DNA of 64,000 bases from Pseudarthrobacter siccitolerans (GCF_030823375.1 NZ_JAUSXB010000001.1:3906001-3970000), one strand, 5' to 3'. Positions 42,596-51,879 are shown, numbered from the stretch's first letter. Numbers and translations are program-made. Notes: generated from the letters alone by a model not told the origin.

Positions 42596-43800
42596 TATTT
42601 GATACTCATTTCAGTCGTAGTGCCAGTAAGAAATTGTTTGGTCCGGGCCAGTGTGCCGGCGTCCCCGAACGCGCCGGCCTTGGTGACCAGCAGGGGGAGG
42701 GGCTCGGGCAGCAGGCTCATGACGACGCCGGGTTCAACCTCGCCGAGGACCGTAAAGCTTCCGGCGCCGAGGGCTTTCAGGACTGCCGTGGCCGTTTCCC
42801 CGCCCGTGAGGACGAGGGCGTCGCAGTGCCCGATGCCGGCTGCGGTGGCGCGGGCCAGGGCCTCTGCCACAACAAGTGCCTGTGACTTGTCCACGATGCC
42901 CATCGGGTCCGGTGTCAGCACCACGTCCGTCCGGGCCATGGCCTGGGCAACCCGACGGGGAACCGCGGTATCGTCCAGGGTGGCGTGGTCCAAGGTGATG
43001 TGTTCAGCGCCGGCTTCGACAAGTGCATCGGTCTGCTGCCGAGCGAGGCCGGAGTAGCTGCCAATTACAGTCAGGGTCCGGCTAACGTGCCGCTCCTGCG
43101 CATTCCGCGCAGCTGTTCCTTCGTCACGCGCGGCGATGTGCCCGGCCAGTCCGCCGGAGCCCACCAGGAGCGCCGGGAAGTCCAGCAGCTTAGCGGCGGC
43201 CGCGATGGCCTTCAGGTCCTGGTCGGAGGAGGCGTCCAGTACGACGGCGTCAGTCCCGCGTTCCTGCACCTCCTGGAGGTGCCGCGCCAGTTCCTCGGGG
43301 ATACCTCCCGCTGCGCCGGCAACCACCTCGACGATCAGCCCACTGGGCGCAAGTGCTGCGGAGACGTCGCCGCCGAAGCTTCCTTCAGTGTTCGGGACGC
43401 TGTTGATGTGGACGATGCCACCCTCGGTGGTCCTTCCCGTGGCGGGAAAGGCCGGGGCCACAATGGCGAGACCCTTTTCAGGGCCCTGCGTGATCTGCGC
43501 GAGTGCCGCAGCGACTTCTACACCGACATTGCCTCGAAGCAATGAGTCGATCTTTTTGAAGACCCGGCGGTGCTGCCCGAGGGCCCGCCCGGCCGCCGTC
43601 GTGACAGCCGCGGCGGCTTCCGCTGGAGCAAGGTAGCGGCTCTCGGTATTGATTGAGAGGATTTCAGCGTCGGGCCAAGCGGAGTCGACGTCGAGGATGA
43701 CGCAGCTGGTGTGCGTGGGGCCATAGGCGGCGGCCGCATCGGCCGCCCCCGTCAAGTCGTCCGCGATGATTGCCCACCGCGTGGCTGCGTCCGTGTTCAT
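42595..43800 (-). CDS. Four-carbon acid sugar kinase family protein (DUF1537)
   Basis: This 401-residue protein has the N-terminal DUF1537 domain ([56 protein letters not shown]) and the C-terminal nucleotide-binding part ([48 protein letters not shown]). Members phosphorylate D-threonate, D-erythronate or related four-carbon acids with ATP. It overlaps the permease gene by four bases and the PdxA2-type gene by one. Which acid is used cannot be read from sequence. Confidence 0.88.
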   Translation of the reverse strand: MNTDAATRWAIIADDLTGAADAAAAYGPTHTSCVILDVDSAWPDAEILSINTESRYLAPAEAAAAVTTAAGRALGQHRRVFKKIDSLLRGNVGVEVAAALAQITQGPEKGLAIVAPAFPATGRTTEGGIVHINSVPNTEGSFGGDVSAALAPSGLIVEVVAGAAGGIPEELARHLQEVQERGTDAVVLDASSDQDLKAIAAAAKLLDFPALLVGSGGLAGHIAARDEGTAARNAQERHVSRTLTVIGSYSGLARQQTDALVEAGAEHITLDHATLDDTAVPRRVAQAMARTDVVLTPDPMGIVDKSQALVVAEALARATAAGIGHCDALVLTGGETATAVLKALGAGSFTVLGEVEPGVVMSLLPEPLPLLVTKAGAFGDAGTLARTKQFLTGTTTEMSIK

Positions 43801-44786
43801 ACCGCGTGCGAGACCTCAGGTGCTGCCGCGGCTTCCTTGGCCTTGAGTCGCCTGGCGTACCAGGCAACCATGAGGGGGCAGCCGATGGCGGTGACCACCA
43901 CGGACGCGGCAACCAGTACGGTGGCGGGTCCGGCCGCGGAAGCGTAGGCAGGGTTGGCTGCGGCTACCAGCATGGGAACCGTGGCCGCGTTGCCTGCGGT
44001 GGTGGCTGCTGCCAGCCCGGCGATGCCGGAGCCTCCGGTCAGCTTGTCTGCGAAGAAGAGCACAGCACCGCCGGCGATGAGCACGAACAGGCCAAGCGCC
44101 ACACCCAGCAGTCCAGCGTTGAGAACCTGGTTCAGGTTGAGGCCGAAGCCGAGCGCAAGGGCGAAGAACGGGATCAGGACAGGGGCCGCGGAGGAGAGGA
44201 ACTTGCGCATCGCCGGGTCAAGAGCGCCCAGGATGGCTCCAAGGAGCAGGGGGATGATGGCGCCCACGAGTGCCTGCCACGGGAAGGCCGACAGGCCGGC
44301 AACGCCCAGGGTCACCATCGTCAGGAAGGGGCCGGACTCCAGCGTCATGACGGAGTAGGCCGCAACGTCCTTGGGCTTGCCGTACTGGCCCATGAGGGCC
44401 ATGTACATTCCGCCGTTGGTGTCATTGAGGGCTGCCAGGATGGCCAGGACAGACAAGCCCGTCAGCAGCCCGCCGTTGATGGGAAGTTCACCCATGAACC
44501 GGCCGGCGATGACGCCGATGATGATGGCGAACAGGACTTTGCTGCCGAACAGGACTCCGCCCTTTTTAAGGATGTACGGGGTGGCCTTGATATCGATGCT
44601 GGCACCCATGCACACGTAGAACACGGCGAGGATGGTGGTGCCGCCGGTGAAGAGAGCACCCGTGAACGAGCCGAAGAATTTGGCGGAGTCCGGTGCGAAC
44701 GTGCCCAGGAGGGCGCCGATGAGCAGGGGGATCAGCATCATGCCGCCAGGGACTTTTTCCATGGTGGCCTTGATTGGGACAGACAT
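43797..44786 (-). CDS. kdgT: 2-keto-3-deoxygluconate permease family transporter
   Basis: This 329-residue protein has about ten helices and the KdgT pattern: [20 protein letters not shown] at the N-terminus, [56 protein letters not shown] and [20 protein letters not shown]. The family moves hydroxy- and keto-acids with protons. As first gene of an operon with the DUF1537 kinase and PdxA2, it probably imports threonate or erythronate rather than ketodeoxygluconate. Confidence 0.88.
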   Translation of the reverse strand: MSVPIKATMEKVPGGMMLIPLLIGALLGTFAPDSAKFFGSFTGALFTGGTTILAVFYVCMGASIDIKATPYILKKGGVLFGSKVLFAIIIGVIAGRFMGELPINGGLLTGLSVLAILAALNDTNGGMYMALMGQYGKPKDVAAYSVMTLESGPFLTMVTLGVAGLSAFPWQALVGAIIPLLLGAILGALDPAMRKFLSSAAPVLIPFFALALGFGLNLNQVLNAGLLGVALGLFVLIAGGAVLFFADKLTGGSGIAGLAAATTAGNAATVPMLVAAANPAYASAAGPATVLVAASVVVTAIGCPLMVAWYARRLKAKEAAAAPEVSHAV

Positions 44787-44846
44787 GAAGCAACCTCATT
44801 GTTGTGTTGGGGGAGGGGGAGGGGACCGAGCCGCCCGGCTCCGATC

Positions 44847-44904
44847 ATGATTAAAATCATAAAGACCCTGCGCATTTAACGCAAGCCCAGATGCGCGAAG
44901 TGCG
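44847..44904. promoter_or_regulatory. Palindromes upstream of the kdgT-type operon
   Basis: ATGATT-AA-AATCAT (44847-44860) is a perfect palindrome with 6-base arms. TGCG/CGCA arms separated by 7 bases lie at 44869-44883, and TGCGC is directly repeated at 44892-44905. They stand 60-120 bases upstream of the first gene of the minus-strand operon and are candidates for DeoR binding or promoter elements. Confidence 0.45.
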
Positions 44905-44921
44905 CAAGTAACTGAATCCCC

Positions 44922-44985
44922 GGTGGTTGAGCCTGTCGAAACCCGAAAGCCGCGCCTGGTGGTTGAGCCGCCCTGCGGGTTGGCT
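44922..44985. repeat. Dispersed GGTGGTTGAGCC repeat, two copies
   Basis: GGTGGTTGAGCCTGTCGAAA begins at 44922, and a second GGTGGTTGAGCC begins at 44958 with a divergent tail. It lies between two operons on the minus strand, as other copies also lie between transcription units. Confidence 0.7.
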
Positions 44986-45000
44986 GGCGCGGTTAAATAC

Positions 45001-45040
45001 AATGGCCCCGGCAGCGGCGGAAGCTGCGGCCGGGGCCATT
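45001..45040. terminator. Terminator hairpin after DUF4383 gene
   Basis: AATGGCCCCGGC (45001-45012) pairs perfectly with GCCGGGGCCATT (45029-45040), a 12-bp stem with a 16-base loop. On the minus strand it is followed by a T-rich GTATTTAACC. It lies 40 bases past the stop of the 45081 gene and suits termination. Confidence 0.8.
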
Positions 45041-45080
45041 GCTGAGTTCGGTGCGGCGTGATTGCCGCCGTGGGAATGCC

Positions 45081-45530
45081 TTAGGCGCGGGCCTTGTGGC
45101 CCTTCGTGAGGATCAGGGCCAGGGCCACCATCCCGATGCCGAGCAGCAGGTGCAGGATGTTGTCGAAGCCGTTCAGCGGGACGAAGTTGCCGTCGGAATC
45201 CTGGGGGATGACCAGGCCGTAGATGAAGAGCACCAGGTAGATGATGCCGCCGTAGAGGAGGAAGGAGCGGGCGCCGCCGGCGGTCCGGGCGAGGGCGATG
45301 CCGGCCGCCCCGAACAGCAGGTGGACGATGTTGTGCAGGGCCGAGACCTGGAAGAGGCCCAGCAGCAGGGCCTCGGAGTGGTGGCCGGCGAAGGCGAGCT
45401 GGTCGTAGTTGCCGGTGATGCCCGGAACGAAGCCCAGGACGCCGACCAGCAGGAACACGGCGCCGACAACCATCGATGCCTTCTGGACGTTGGTGCGGGC
45501 CGCGATGCCCGTGCCGGTGTGAGTTGCCAT
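45081..45530 (-). CDS. DUF4383 membrane protein
   Basis: This 149-residue protein has four hydrophobic helices with the DUF4383 pattern: KASMVVGAVFLLVGVLGFVP, LGLFQVSALHNIVHLLFGAA, SFLLYGGIIYLVLFIYGLV and NGFDNILHLLLGIGMVALAL. The family's repeated HN-xx-H motif is visible in LHNIVHLL and DNILHLLLG. It stands alone between two hairpins or repeats. Its function in actinobacteria is unknown. The 170 bases upstream, to 45700, show no gene. Confidence 0.85.
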   Translation of the reverse strand: MATHTGTGIAARTNVQKASMVVGAVFLLVGVLGFVPGITGNYDQLAFAGHHSEALLLGLFQVSALHNIVHLLFGAAGIALARTAGGARSFLLYGGIIYLVLFIYGLVIPQDSDGNFVPLNGFDNILHLLLGIGMVALALILTKGHKARA

Positions 45531-45700
45531 GGTGATCTCCTGAATGCGATATGTGTGGTTATGGAAGAGCAGGCCTTTACCTGCTGACCCAAAGGGTTAT
45601 GCCAGCTATTCGGGCCTTATCGCGTTTCGGATGGCTGTCCTGGGAAAAGTTTTTGGACTCTTTGTGCCGGCCGCACTCATGGCGCATGCCGCCGCCGGCC

Positions 45701-46195
45701 TTACAGCTCCAGCCGGAACACCCACAGCAGCACATTCTCACCCTGCACGCACCAGTCCCGCTCCGGCGCGCGGCGGAAACCCAGGGACTCATACAAAGCG
45801 TGCGCGCGCTCCATGAACGTCGCGCTGGTGATGCTGATGGCGCCGATATTCGGCAGGGACCGCGCGTGCTCGATGACCCGCCGGACCACGGCCCGCCCCA
45901 CCCCGCCGCCCTGGACCGCCGGGTCCACCGCCAGCATCCGGAACTCCAGCTCCCCATCCAGGGCGATCTCGCTGTACGGCTGGCCGGCGAACGTCAGCGT
46001 CACCGCCGCCACCGCCTTCCTGGCGGCCTCCGCCACCCACACCTCCGCGTGCGCGGCGCGGTGCTCCACGTCCTCCAGCACGCCCATGTACGGATGGTCG
46101 GTCGCGAAGTGCCCCGCCCACAGGTAGGCGTCCCGCGTGATGCGCCGGACCTCGGGAAAGTCCGACGGCGTCGCCCGCCTGAACACAACGCTCAC
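45701..46195 (-). CDS. GNAT-family N-acetyltransferase
   Basis: This 164-residue protein has the acetyl-CoA-binding GNAT core: RMLAVDPAVQGGGVGRAVVR (motif A with the Q/G-x-x-G loop), IGAISITSATFMERAHALYE (motif B) and SLGFRRAPERDW. The N-terminal motif is FRRATPSDFPEVRRITRDAY. It overlaps the ribokinase gene by four bases and so shares its transcript. The substrate is unknown, and a link to ribose metabolism is not obvious. Confidence 0.88.
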   Translation of the reverse strand: MSVVFRRATPSDFPEVRRITRDAYLWAGHFATDHPYMGVLEDVEHRAAHAEVWVAEAARKAVAAVTLTFAGQPYSEIALDGELEFRMLAVDPAVQGGGVGRAVVRRVIEHARSLPNIGAISITSATFMERAHALYESLGFRRAPERDWCVQGENVLLWVFRLEL

Positions 46196-47058
46196 CGTGT
46201 GCCTATGGCCGCGGCAGTCCGCTCAAGATAGTGGCTCAGCTGTGCCAATTCCGGCTGCGAAGCGGGGTCACCTACGGCGTCTCCACCCACAGCATTGGCC
46301 ACGGCCAGCGCCCGGCCATTGTCCAGTCCGTGCTGCAGGGCCAGGACCAAAGCAGCGCAGAAGGCGTCCCCGGCGCCGATGGTGTTCGCCACCGTCACCG
46401 ATGCTGAGGGAGCTTCGGCCACCTTCCGCCCGTACTCGAACATCACCGAGCCGTCGCCGCCGTATGTCACCGCCACCAATTTCGCGTCCTCGAGGGCCGG
46501 AATCAGGGCGTACTCGCTCTCATTGACGATCACCAGGTCGCAGCGCTCCAGCAGCTCCGCCGACAGGTCCATGGCCGGCGCCGCGTTCAGGACAAAGAAG
46601 CCCTGGGCCTTCCGGGCCGCCTCCAGGACGACCGGCAGGCCGACTTCCAGCTGGCACAGCACCGTCTCGTCGGGGCCGAACTCCACGCCCTCAAGCGAGA
46701 GGTGTGAGTTGGCGCCCGGGCATACCACGATCTGGTTTTCCCCGTCGCGGTCCACCACGATCAGCGCAGTTCCAGTGGCGTCCCGAAGGACGGCGACGTC
46801 CGAAATGTGCACGCCCGCTCCTGCCAACGCATCCAGCATCAGCTGGCCGTGAGCGTCGTTCCCCACGGCGCCGATCATCCGGGCACTCCCGCCAAGCCGG
46901 GCGGCGGCCGCAGCCTGGTTGGCGCCCTTGCCGCCCGGCTGCTCCGAAAGTACGGCCTCGCCGATGGTTTCGCCCGCCGTCGGAAGCCGTTGGGCGGTGG
47001 CGATCAAGTCCAGGTTGATGCTGCCCACAACGGTGAGGGCAGGAAGTTTGTTGCTCAT
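46192..47058 (-). CDS. rbsK: Ribokinase-like PfkB-family kinase
   Basis: This 288-residue PfkB kinase begins LPALTVVGSINLDLIATAQR and has the ribokinase signatures GGKGANQAAAAARLGG, GENQIVVCPGANSHLS, DLVIVNESEYALIPAL, VTYGGDGSVMFEYG and TIGAGDAFCAALVLAL with the catalytic Asp. The start at 47058 after AAGGA matches the family; the longer frame reaching 47565 covers the divergent MFS gene. Neighbouring nucleoside hydrolase and transporter genes imply phosphorylation of ribose released from nucleosides. Confidence 0.9.
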   Translation of the reverse strand: MSNKLPALTVVGSINLDLIATAQRLPTAGETIGEAVLSEQPGGKGANQAAAAARLGGSARMIGAVGNDAHGQLMLDALAGAGVHISDVAVLRDATGTALIVVDRDGENQIVVCPGANSHLSLEGVEFGPDETVLCQLEVGLPVVLEAARKAQGFFVLNAAPAMDLSAELLERCDLVIVNESEYALIPALEDAKLVAVTYGGDGSVMFEYGRKVAEAPSASVTVANTIGAGDAFCAALVLALQHGLDNGRALAVANAVGGDAVGDPASQPELAQLSHYLERTAAAIGTR

Positions 47059-47116
47059 GAAATTCCTTACGGGGGAGGAGCCGGAACCGGCTGGATTAGG
47101 AAATAGTGTACGCCAC

Positions 47117-47153
47117 TGTTGTACTTGTCCGTCATACATGGTTGTATAACAAC
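47117..47153. promoter_or_regulatory. Candidate GntR/HutC-type operator between rbsK and MFS genes
   Basis: GTTGTATAACAAC (47141-47153) is a palindrome with perfect GTTGT/ACAAC arms, and a related TGTTGTACTTGT lies at 47117-47128. Sites with this GT-TA-AC layout are typical of HutC-type GntR regulators such as the one encoded at 50965. It lies in the 142-base divergent promoter region shared by rbsK and the MFS/nucleoside hydrolase genes. Confidence 0.55.
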
Positions 47154-47200
47154 TCACATCCCAACCGCAGGACCGGCCTGCAGAAACAAAGGAGTTTGAT

Positions 47201-48643
47201 GTGAACACCCCAACCCCCGCGGCAGCCGCGCCTCCCGGCCAAGCCTCGCCCGCCGTCGTCCTTCCCGACGAGGCCGGCAAGCTTTCAGGCCGCCGCGCCG
47301 CCCTGCTGATCTCGACGCTGCTGCTCGGCGTGCTGTCCTTCCAGCTCAACGCCAGCATGGTCACGCCGGCGCTGCCGGAGATCGCCGCCAGCTTCGGCCG
47401 GAACGCCGACGCCGCAGCCCCGGTGCAGTCCATGTTCTTCCTGGCCGGAGCCATCGCCGGGCCGGTCATCGGCAGGTGGAGCGACTTCATTGGCCGCCGC
47501 GCCGCCTTATTGCTGGTCCTGGGCATCATGGGCGCCGGAACCATCCTCTGCATCTCGGCGCCCACGCTGGAACTGCTCGTTACGGGCCGCTTCCTGCAGG
47601 GTGTCTCCAGCGCCGTGTTCGCGCTCGCCTACATCGTCCTCAGCGAGAACCTGCAGGCGAAAGCCTTTGGCACGTCGGTGGGCATCATTGCCGCCGTCAA
47701 CGGCGGGATCGGGGGAGTGGATGGCTACGTGGGCGGTCTCATGGCCGAAACGCTCGGCTTCCGGTCCATCTTCGTCGTGGTGCTTGTCCTGACCGCCATC
47801 GCGGCCGCGTGCATCGTCCGCATTGTTCCGAAGGGCCGTCCCGGCGGCGTCCGCGGTGCCATGGACTGGTGGGGCGCGGGATCCCTGTCCGTGTTCCTGG
47901 TCTTCATCACCTACTTCGTTTCCGACGGCTCGGCCGCCGGCTGGACCGCACCCTCCACCCTGGCCCTGCTGGCCGGCACCATCGCTTCCTTCGCCGTCTT
48001 CTGGATGATCGAGAAGCGCCGCAGCCACCCGCTGATCGCCGTCCACCACCTGCGCTCCCGCCAAGTGTGGCCGGTCATCGCCACCACCGTCCTCACGCTG
48101 GCCGGCATCTTCGCGATCATCAACTTCACCGTGGTGCTGCTCAGCCAGGATCCCGACGGCGGCTTCGGGCTTTCCGCCTCCCTGTCGGCTTTGCTGTTCC
48201 TCACCCCGGCCGCTTTGATTGGCGTCTTCGCCGCGCCGTTGGCCGGGTGGCTGGCCGGCCGCCGCGGCTGGATCAAGACCCTCCGCGCCGGCACCGGGCT
48301 CAGCCTGGCCTGCGCCATCGTTGCCGCTATGTTTTCCACGAACCAGTTGGTGGTGCTGATTGCCGTTGCGGCGCTGGGCATCTTCTACAACGGCCTGTTC
48401 CTTACCGCCATCAACGGGCTCTCGGTGCTGCTCTCGCCCAAGGACGCTCCGGCTGCCTTGCCCGGCATCAACGGCGCCTCCTTCGGCATCGGGGCGAGCC
48501 TCGGCGTCGTCCTTGTGGCACCCTTTGCCGCCGAGGCCACGGCAGCCGGGTACGCCACCGCCCTCTGGATCTCCGTGGGCATCACCGCCGCCGCGTTCAT
48601 CGTCAGCCTCTTCGTCGCCGCCCCCAAGGGCGAGACCGTTTGA
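47201..48643 (+). CDS. MFS transporter, probably for nucleosides
   Basis: This 480-residue protein has about 14 hydrophobic segments and the MFS loop motif AGPVIGRWSDFIGRRAALLL between helices 2 and 3 (G-x-x-D-R-x-G-R-R form). The N-terminal cytoplasmic tail is Pro/Ala-rich. Sequence resembles the drug:H+ antiporter-2 type, but its position beside a nucleoside hydrolase (36 bases downstream) and a divergent ribokinase makes nucleoside uptake more likely than drug export. The GTG start follows AAAGGAG. Confidence 0.85.
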   Translation: MNTPTPAAAAPPGQASPAVVLPDEAGKLSGRRAALLISTLLLGVLSFQLNASMVTPALPEIAASFGRNADAAAPVQSMFFLAGAIAGPVIGRWSDFIGRRAALLLVLGIMGAGTILCISAPTLELLVTGRFLQGVSSAVFALAYIVLSENLQAKAFGTSVGIIAAVNGGIGGVDGYVGGLMAETLGFRSIFVVVLVLTAIAAACIVRIVPKGRPGGVRGAMDWWGAGSLSVFLVFITYFVSDGSAAGWTAPSTLALLAGTIASFAVFWMIEKRRSHPLIAVHHLRSRQVWPVIATTVLTLAGIFAIINFTVVLLSQDPDGGFGLSASLSALLFLTPAALIGVFAAPLAGWLAGRRGWIKTLRAGTGLSLACAIVAAMFSTNQLVVLIAVAALGIFYNGLFLTAINGLSVLLSPKDAPAALPGINGASFGIGASLGVVLVAPFAAEATAAGYATALWISVGITAAAFIVSLFVAAPKGETV

Positions 48644-48679
48644 CCTCCCTTCCCCTTCACCGATTTTGAAAGAAGAACC

Positions 48680-49705
48680 ATGACCTCCACCAACCCGATC
48701 TACCTGGACTGCGACACCGGGATCGATGACGCCCTCGCCCTGGCATACCTGCTCGCCGCCCCCACCGCCGAGGTAGTGGGAATCGGGACCGTCAGCGGCA
48801 ACGTCAGTGCCGCCGTCGGCGCCCGCAACACCCTGGACCTGCTGCAGCTGGCAGGCCACGCCCACATCCCTGTTGCGTTGGGAGCACACGATCCCCTGGG
48901 CGGTTCGTTTGGCGGCGGGGCGCCATGGGTTCACGGTGAGAACGGGATCGGCGAGGTTGCGCTGGACGCGGCCTCTGCCTCCCTGGCGCCGGAGTCCGCC
49001 GCGGAAATGCTGGTGCGGCTGGCCCGGTCGTATCCGGGCACGTTGCGCGTGGTGGCCATCGGGCCGCTGACCAACATCGCCCAAGCCCTCCGGCTCGAGC
49101 CTGCCCTGCCCGCTTTGGTTCATTCGATTACGGTGATGGGCGGCGCCGCGCTCGCCCCTGGCAACATCACGCCCGTGGCCGAGGCCAACATCCACAATGA
49201 CCCCGAGGCTGCAGCCCTGGTGCTGGCCGCCGATTGGGACATCACTTTGGTGCCGCTGGACGTGACCATGGCGTCTGTGCTCGAGGAACCGCACCGGCAG
49301 CAGCTGCTGGCCGCGCCTGGTCCGGTGCCGAGGGCGCTGGGGGAGATGCTGGGGTATTACTTCGGCTTCTACGAGGGCATCTATGGGAGGCCCTGCTCGG
49401 CGATGCATGATCCGCTGGCGGCGGCGCTCGCCGTCGGTGCAGTCGAAGCTGCCGTGGCTCCGGTGGTGCGTGCCGTCGTCGACACCTCCTCCGGGCCATC
49501 CCGCGGACAGACCGTCTGCGACATGCGCGGGGCTTATGCCGGGTACCCGGAGGTGCCGGGCGCGCGGTGCCGCGTGGTGCTCTCACTTGAAGGGGACTTT
49601 GCGCCGCACCTGGTGGAGACGCTGCTAACGCTGCACCCGGTGGCTGAGCTTGTTGAAACCACGACGGCGGCACTCGCCACGGCTGGTGCGCCACCTGCGG
49701 GGTGA
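48680..49705 (+). CDS. Nucleoside hydrolase (IunH/RihB-like)
   Basis: This 341-residue enzyme has the family's calcium-binding N-terminus, PIYLDCDTGIDDALALAYLL. It continues GIGTVSGNVSAAVGARNTLD, RVVAIGPLTNIAQALRLEPA, ITVMGGAALAPGNITPVAEA (with EANIHNDPEAA) and the catalytic-site MHDPLAAALAVG. It cleaves the N-glycosidic bond of nucleosides to ribose and base. The ribose can be phosphorylated by the kinase at 46192. It is in one operon with the MFS gene. Confidence 0.93.
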   Translation: MTSTNPIYLDCDTGIDDALALAYLLAAPTAEVVGIGTVSGNVSAAVGARNTLDLLQLAGHAHIPVALGAHDPLGGSFGGGAPWVHGENGIGEVALDAASASLAPESAAEMLVRLARSYPGTLRVVAIGPLTNIAQALRLEPALPALVHSITVMGGAALAPGNITPVAEANIHNDPEAAALVLAADWDITLVPLDVTMASVLEEPHRQQLLAAPGPVPRALGEMLGYYFGFYEGIYGRPCSAMHDPLAAALAVGAVEAAVAPVVRAVVDTSSGPSRGQTVCDMRGAYAGYPEVPGARCRVVLSLEGDFAPHLVETLLTLHPVAELVETTTAALATAGAPPAG

Positions 49706-49884
49706 GGCGCATGCAGGGTGCGGTCCACGTCAGCGGGCAAATTGGGCGAGCGTCCAGGAGGTTGTTAAATTCTCCCTGGGTGGTGACTACCAACCCCAGC
49801 CATTCCGATGTATGTAGAAACACCGTCGAGCCGTTCCATTTCTAGGGAGTGGGACAGTCATGGATTGGGATGACTATGTGCTGC

Positions 49885-50733
49885 CTATATGCAGGAGTAG
49901 TCGTAATCGAGTCCGGCTGAAACGTACTGGGTCACTGTTACCCGGCTGTTGGGCGTCAAGCCAGGAAGAGAACAATTCGATTTGGCTCCCCGCAGGGTCT
50001 TGGCACCTGCCAGCCAGCTCGGCAGCCCCGCGAGGGAGCTGCCGGACGGCACCGTGCCGGCGATGATTCCCCATTGAGAGCTGGTCGAGTAAACCCCGAC
50101 GCCGGCGGGCTTACCTTCGGCGTTCCTATGCTCGGCGGTGATGCTCTTGAAGTAGTCGACCATCCCTTCAAGGGTGGCCCGGTTCAGGGCTACGTCGGTC
50201 TGCCAGCTATTGCCCGTCTCCACATCCAGCCACCAGAAATAGCTTCCGGGGTCATCCACGCCTCGCTTAGTGGCGTCGTCATAAGCCTTCGTGTAGCCGT
50301 ACATGTATGAGCAGGCAAGGTTCACTGGGCCTGCGGCGCCGCCTTCGGACACGCATTCTCCGTAGGGATTTGGGCCCTTCCCGTCAGGGAAGACGTTGGA
50401 CGACGGCCACCAAGAGCCCTCATGTCCTGGGTTGGCAGTGTTCACGTACAAAGCAACCTTTGGCTGCGCAGTGAGCCCGTTAGACTTAGCAGCCCAAACG
50501 AGTTGCCCAGCGAGACAAGGGTTGCTGTTGTTGGCCAGTCCGCCGGTCACACCCACAATCCCGAATGCCTGCCCGCTGGGAAGGGTCTTCCCGCACTGGG
50601 GCCAGGAAACGTCGTTGCCCACCAGGTCCGTATTACCGGATGGTGGAGCCGCTGCCACCGGCGCCATTCCTGTGACCAATAGTCCCAGGAGTGTCAGGAA
50701 GGTGGATGCCATTTTTATCCCGTAACGAGCCAT
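49885..50733 (-). CDS. Secreted GH25-like (lysozyme-superfamily) protein
   Basis: This 282-residue protein has a signal peptide (TFLTLLGLLVTGMAPVAAA). A TIM-barrel-like domain follows: LVGNDVSWPQCGKTLP, FGIVGVTGGLANNSNPC, VALYVNTANPGHEG and YFWWLDVETGNSW, carrying the Asp-x-Glu pattern seen in GH25 lysozymes, then GVGVYSTSSQWG. Several Cys suggest disulfides. It is probably an actinobacterial family of GH25-like exported proteins; muramidase activity is not proven, since some members lack it. Flanking gaps 49706-49884 and 50734-50964 show no gene. Confidence 0.7.
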   Translation of the reverse strand: MARYGIKMASTFLTLLGLLVTGMAPVAAAPPSGNTDLVGNDVSWPQCGKTLPSGQAFGIVGVTGGLANNSNPCLAGQLVWAAKSNGLTAQPKVALYVNTANPGHEGSWWPSSNVFPDGKGPNPYGECVSEGGAAGPVNLACSYMYGYTKAYDDATKRGVDDPGSYFWWLDVETGNSWQTDVALNRATLEGMVDYFKSITAEHRNAEGKPAGVGVYSTSSQWGIIAGTVPSGSSLAGLPSWLAGAKTLRGAKSNCSLPGLTPNSRVTVTQYVSAGLDYDYSCI

Positions 50734-50964
50734 GCGTAAATGCTACGGCTGCTTCTAATATGAAACGCCGAGGGGCCGCTAACGTTTATGTCTTGTCTGT
50801 CAGTGCTCCAAGAAACTGGACCCAGGCAGGGGCGCGGACCCGGGACCACCCCGGCGAGCGGCTCATTGCTGAACTGACAACGTCCAGAAGCTAGTCGGAC
50901 GCGGTTGGTGTTGTTTGCAGTGACAGCATGATCGATGCCTGTATACCTGTCGGAAGCTGCCCGC

Positions 50965-51747
50965 CTAGGACTGCAGGGACTGCATGACCGACAGGTGTCC
51001 GGCCCGGGCCGCGACCAGGCACTTGGCGAGGTAGAAGGGCTGGTTGCCGTACCGAACATACTGGGTGAGGACCAGCACGGGGTCGGACGGGCGCAGGTCC
51101 AGCAGCTTCGCACGGCTGGGGCCCACCTGGCTGAGGCTGATCTGGCACTCGCCGGGCCCGGGCAGCCGGCCGAGCTGGTTGTTGAGCGCGGCAAGCAGGC
51201 TGGTGCCGCCGTCGTCCTTTATCTCCAGGGGCACGGCGGGGCTGCTGCCTACGCTGACGGGCTGGGCGGAAACGTTCTCCTGGAGGTGGGCGATGGCCTC
51301 GCCGTCGCGGATCAGGATGGATTCCCAGAGCCAGCAGTCGGTGCCTGGCTCGACGCCGATGCCGGGGGCGACAAATTCGGAGGCGGCCTGCCGGACCACC
51401 TGGGTGCGCTTGACTTCGAGCTGCTGGCCGGGGCCGGCGAGGACTTCCTCGAAGGGGCGGATGCGTTCGATGCCGATGCGGGGCAGAGTGTCCGAGACGA
51501 AGCGTCCCACGCCGCGCCGCGCCCGGATGAGTCCGTCCTCTTCGAGCAGCATGAGGGCTTCGCGGACCACGGTGCGGCTGACTTTCATGTCCGCGCCGAG
51601 CTCCGTTTCGGTGGGGATCATGGAGCCGGGCGTGAGGAAGCCGTTGCGGATGGCCTCAGCAATCCGGGAGTACACCGCAACGCGGAGGGGTGAGCCGGGC
51701 TGGGCCGCCACCGGCTGGGACAGGAACCTGGCGGCGTCCTGATTCAC
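50965..51747 (-). CDS. GntR-family regulator, HutC subfamily
   Basis: This 260-residue regulator has an N-terminal winged helix (SPLRVAVYSRIAEAIRNGFL, ELGADMKVSRTVVREALMLL) and a C-terminal UTRA effector domain (ERIRPFEEVLAGPGQQLEVK, DCWLWESILIRDGEAIAHLQ, LLDLRPSDPVLVLTQYVRYG, QPFYLAKCLVAARAGHLSVM). UTRA domains bind small metabolites. With no other GntR gene nearby, it is the best candidate to control the rbsK/MFS/nucleoside hydrolase cluster through the site at 47141. Confidence 0.9.
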   Translation of the reverse strand: MNQDAARFLSQPVAAQPGSPLRVAVYSRIAEAIRNGFLTPGSMIPTETELGADMKVSRTVVREALMLLEEDGLIRARRGVGRFVSDTLPRIGIERIRPFEEVLAGPGQQLEVKRTQVVRQAASEFVAPGIGVEPGTDCWLWESILIRDGEAIAHLQENVSAQPVSVGSSPAVPLEIKDDGGTSLLAALNNQLGRLPGPGECQISLSQVGPSRAKLLDLRPSDPVLVLTQYVRYGNQPFYLAKCLVAARAGHLSVMQSLQS

Positions 51748-51815
51748 GTTGGGCCTCGCTTTAGTCTGGGGATTTCCAGCCTAACAAGTGCTACGCGTTT
51801 GTTGGACAAGCAGTA

Positions 51816-51870
51816 GTGGTTGAGCCTGTCGAAAGGCGTCCTCGCCCGGTGGTTGGCTGAGTCGAAACCC
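51816..51870. repeat. Dispersed GTGGTTGAGCCTGTCGAAA repeat, two copies
   Basis: GTGGTTGAGCCTGTCGAAA begins at 51816, and a divergent GGTGGTTGGCTGAGTCGAAA begins at 51848. It sits between the hemerythrin gene's 3' end and the GntR gene's 5' side. Confidence 0.7.
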
Positions 51871-51879
51871 GCTGCGCCG

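Noticed and set aside
47507..49408. 633-residue open frame on the minus strand opposite the MFS and nucleoside hydrolase genes
   Set aside because: Gly/Asp/His/Arg-rich composition typical of antisense reading in high-GC DNA, with well-supported genes on the other strand.
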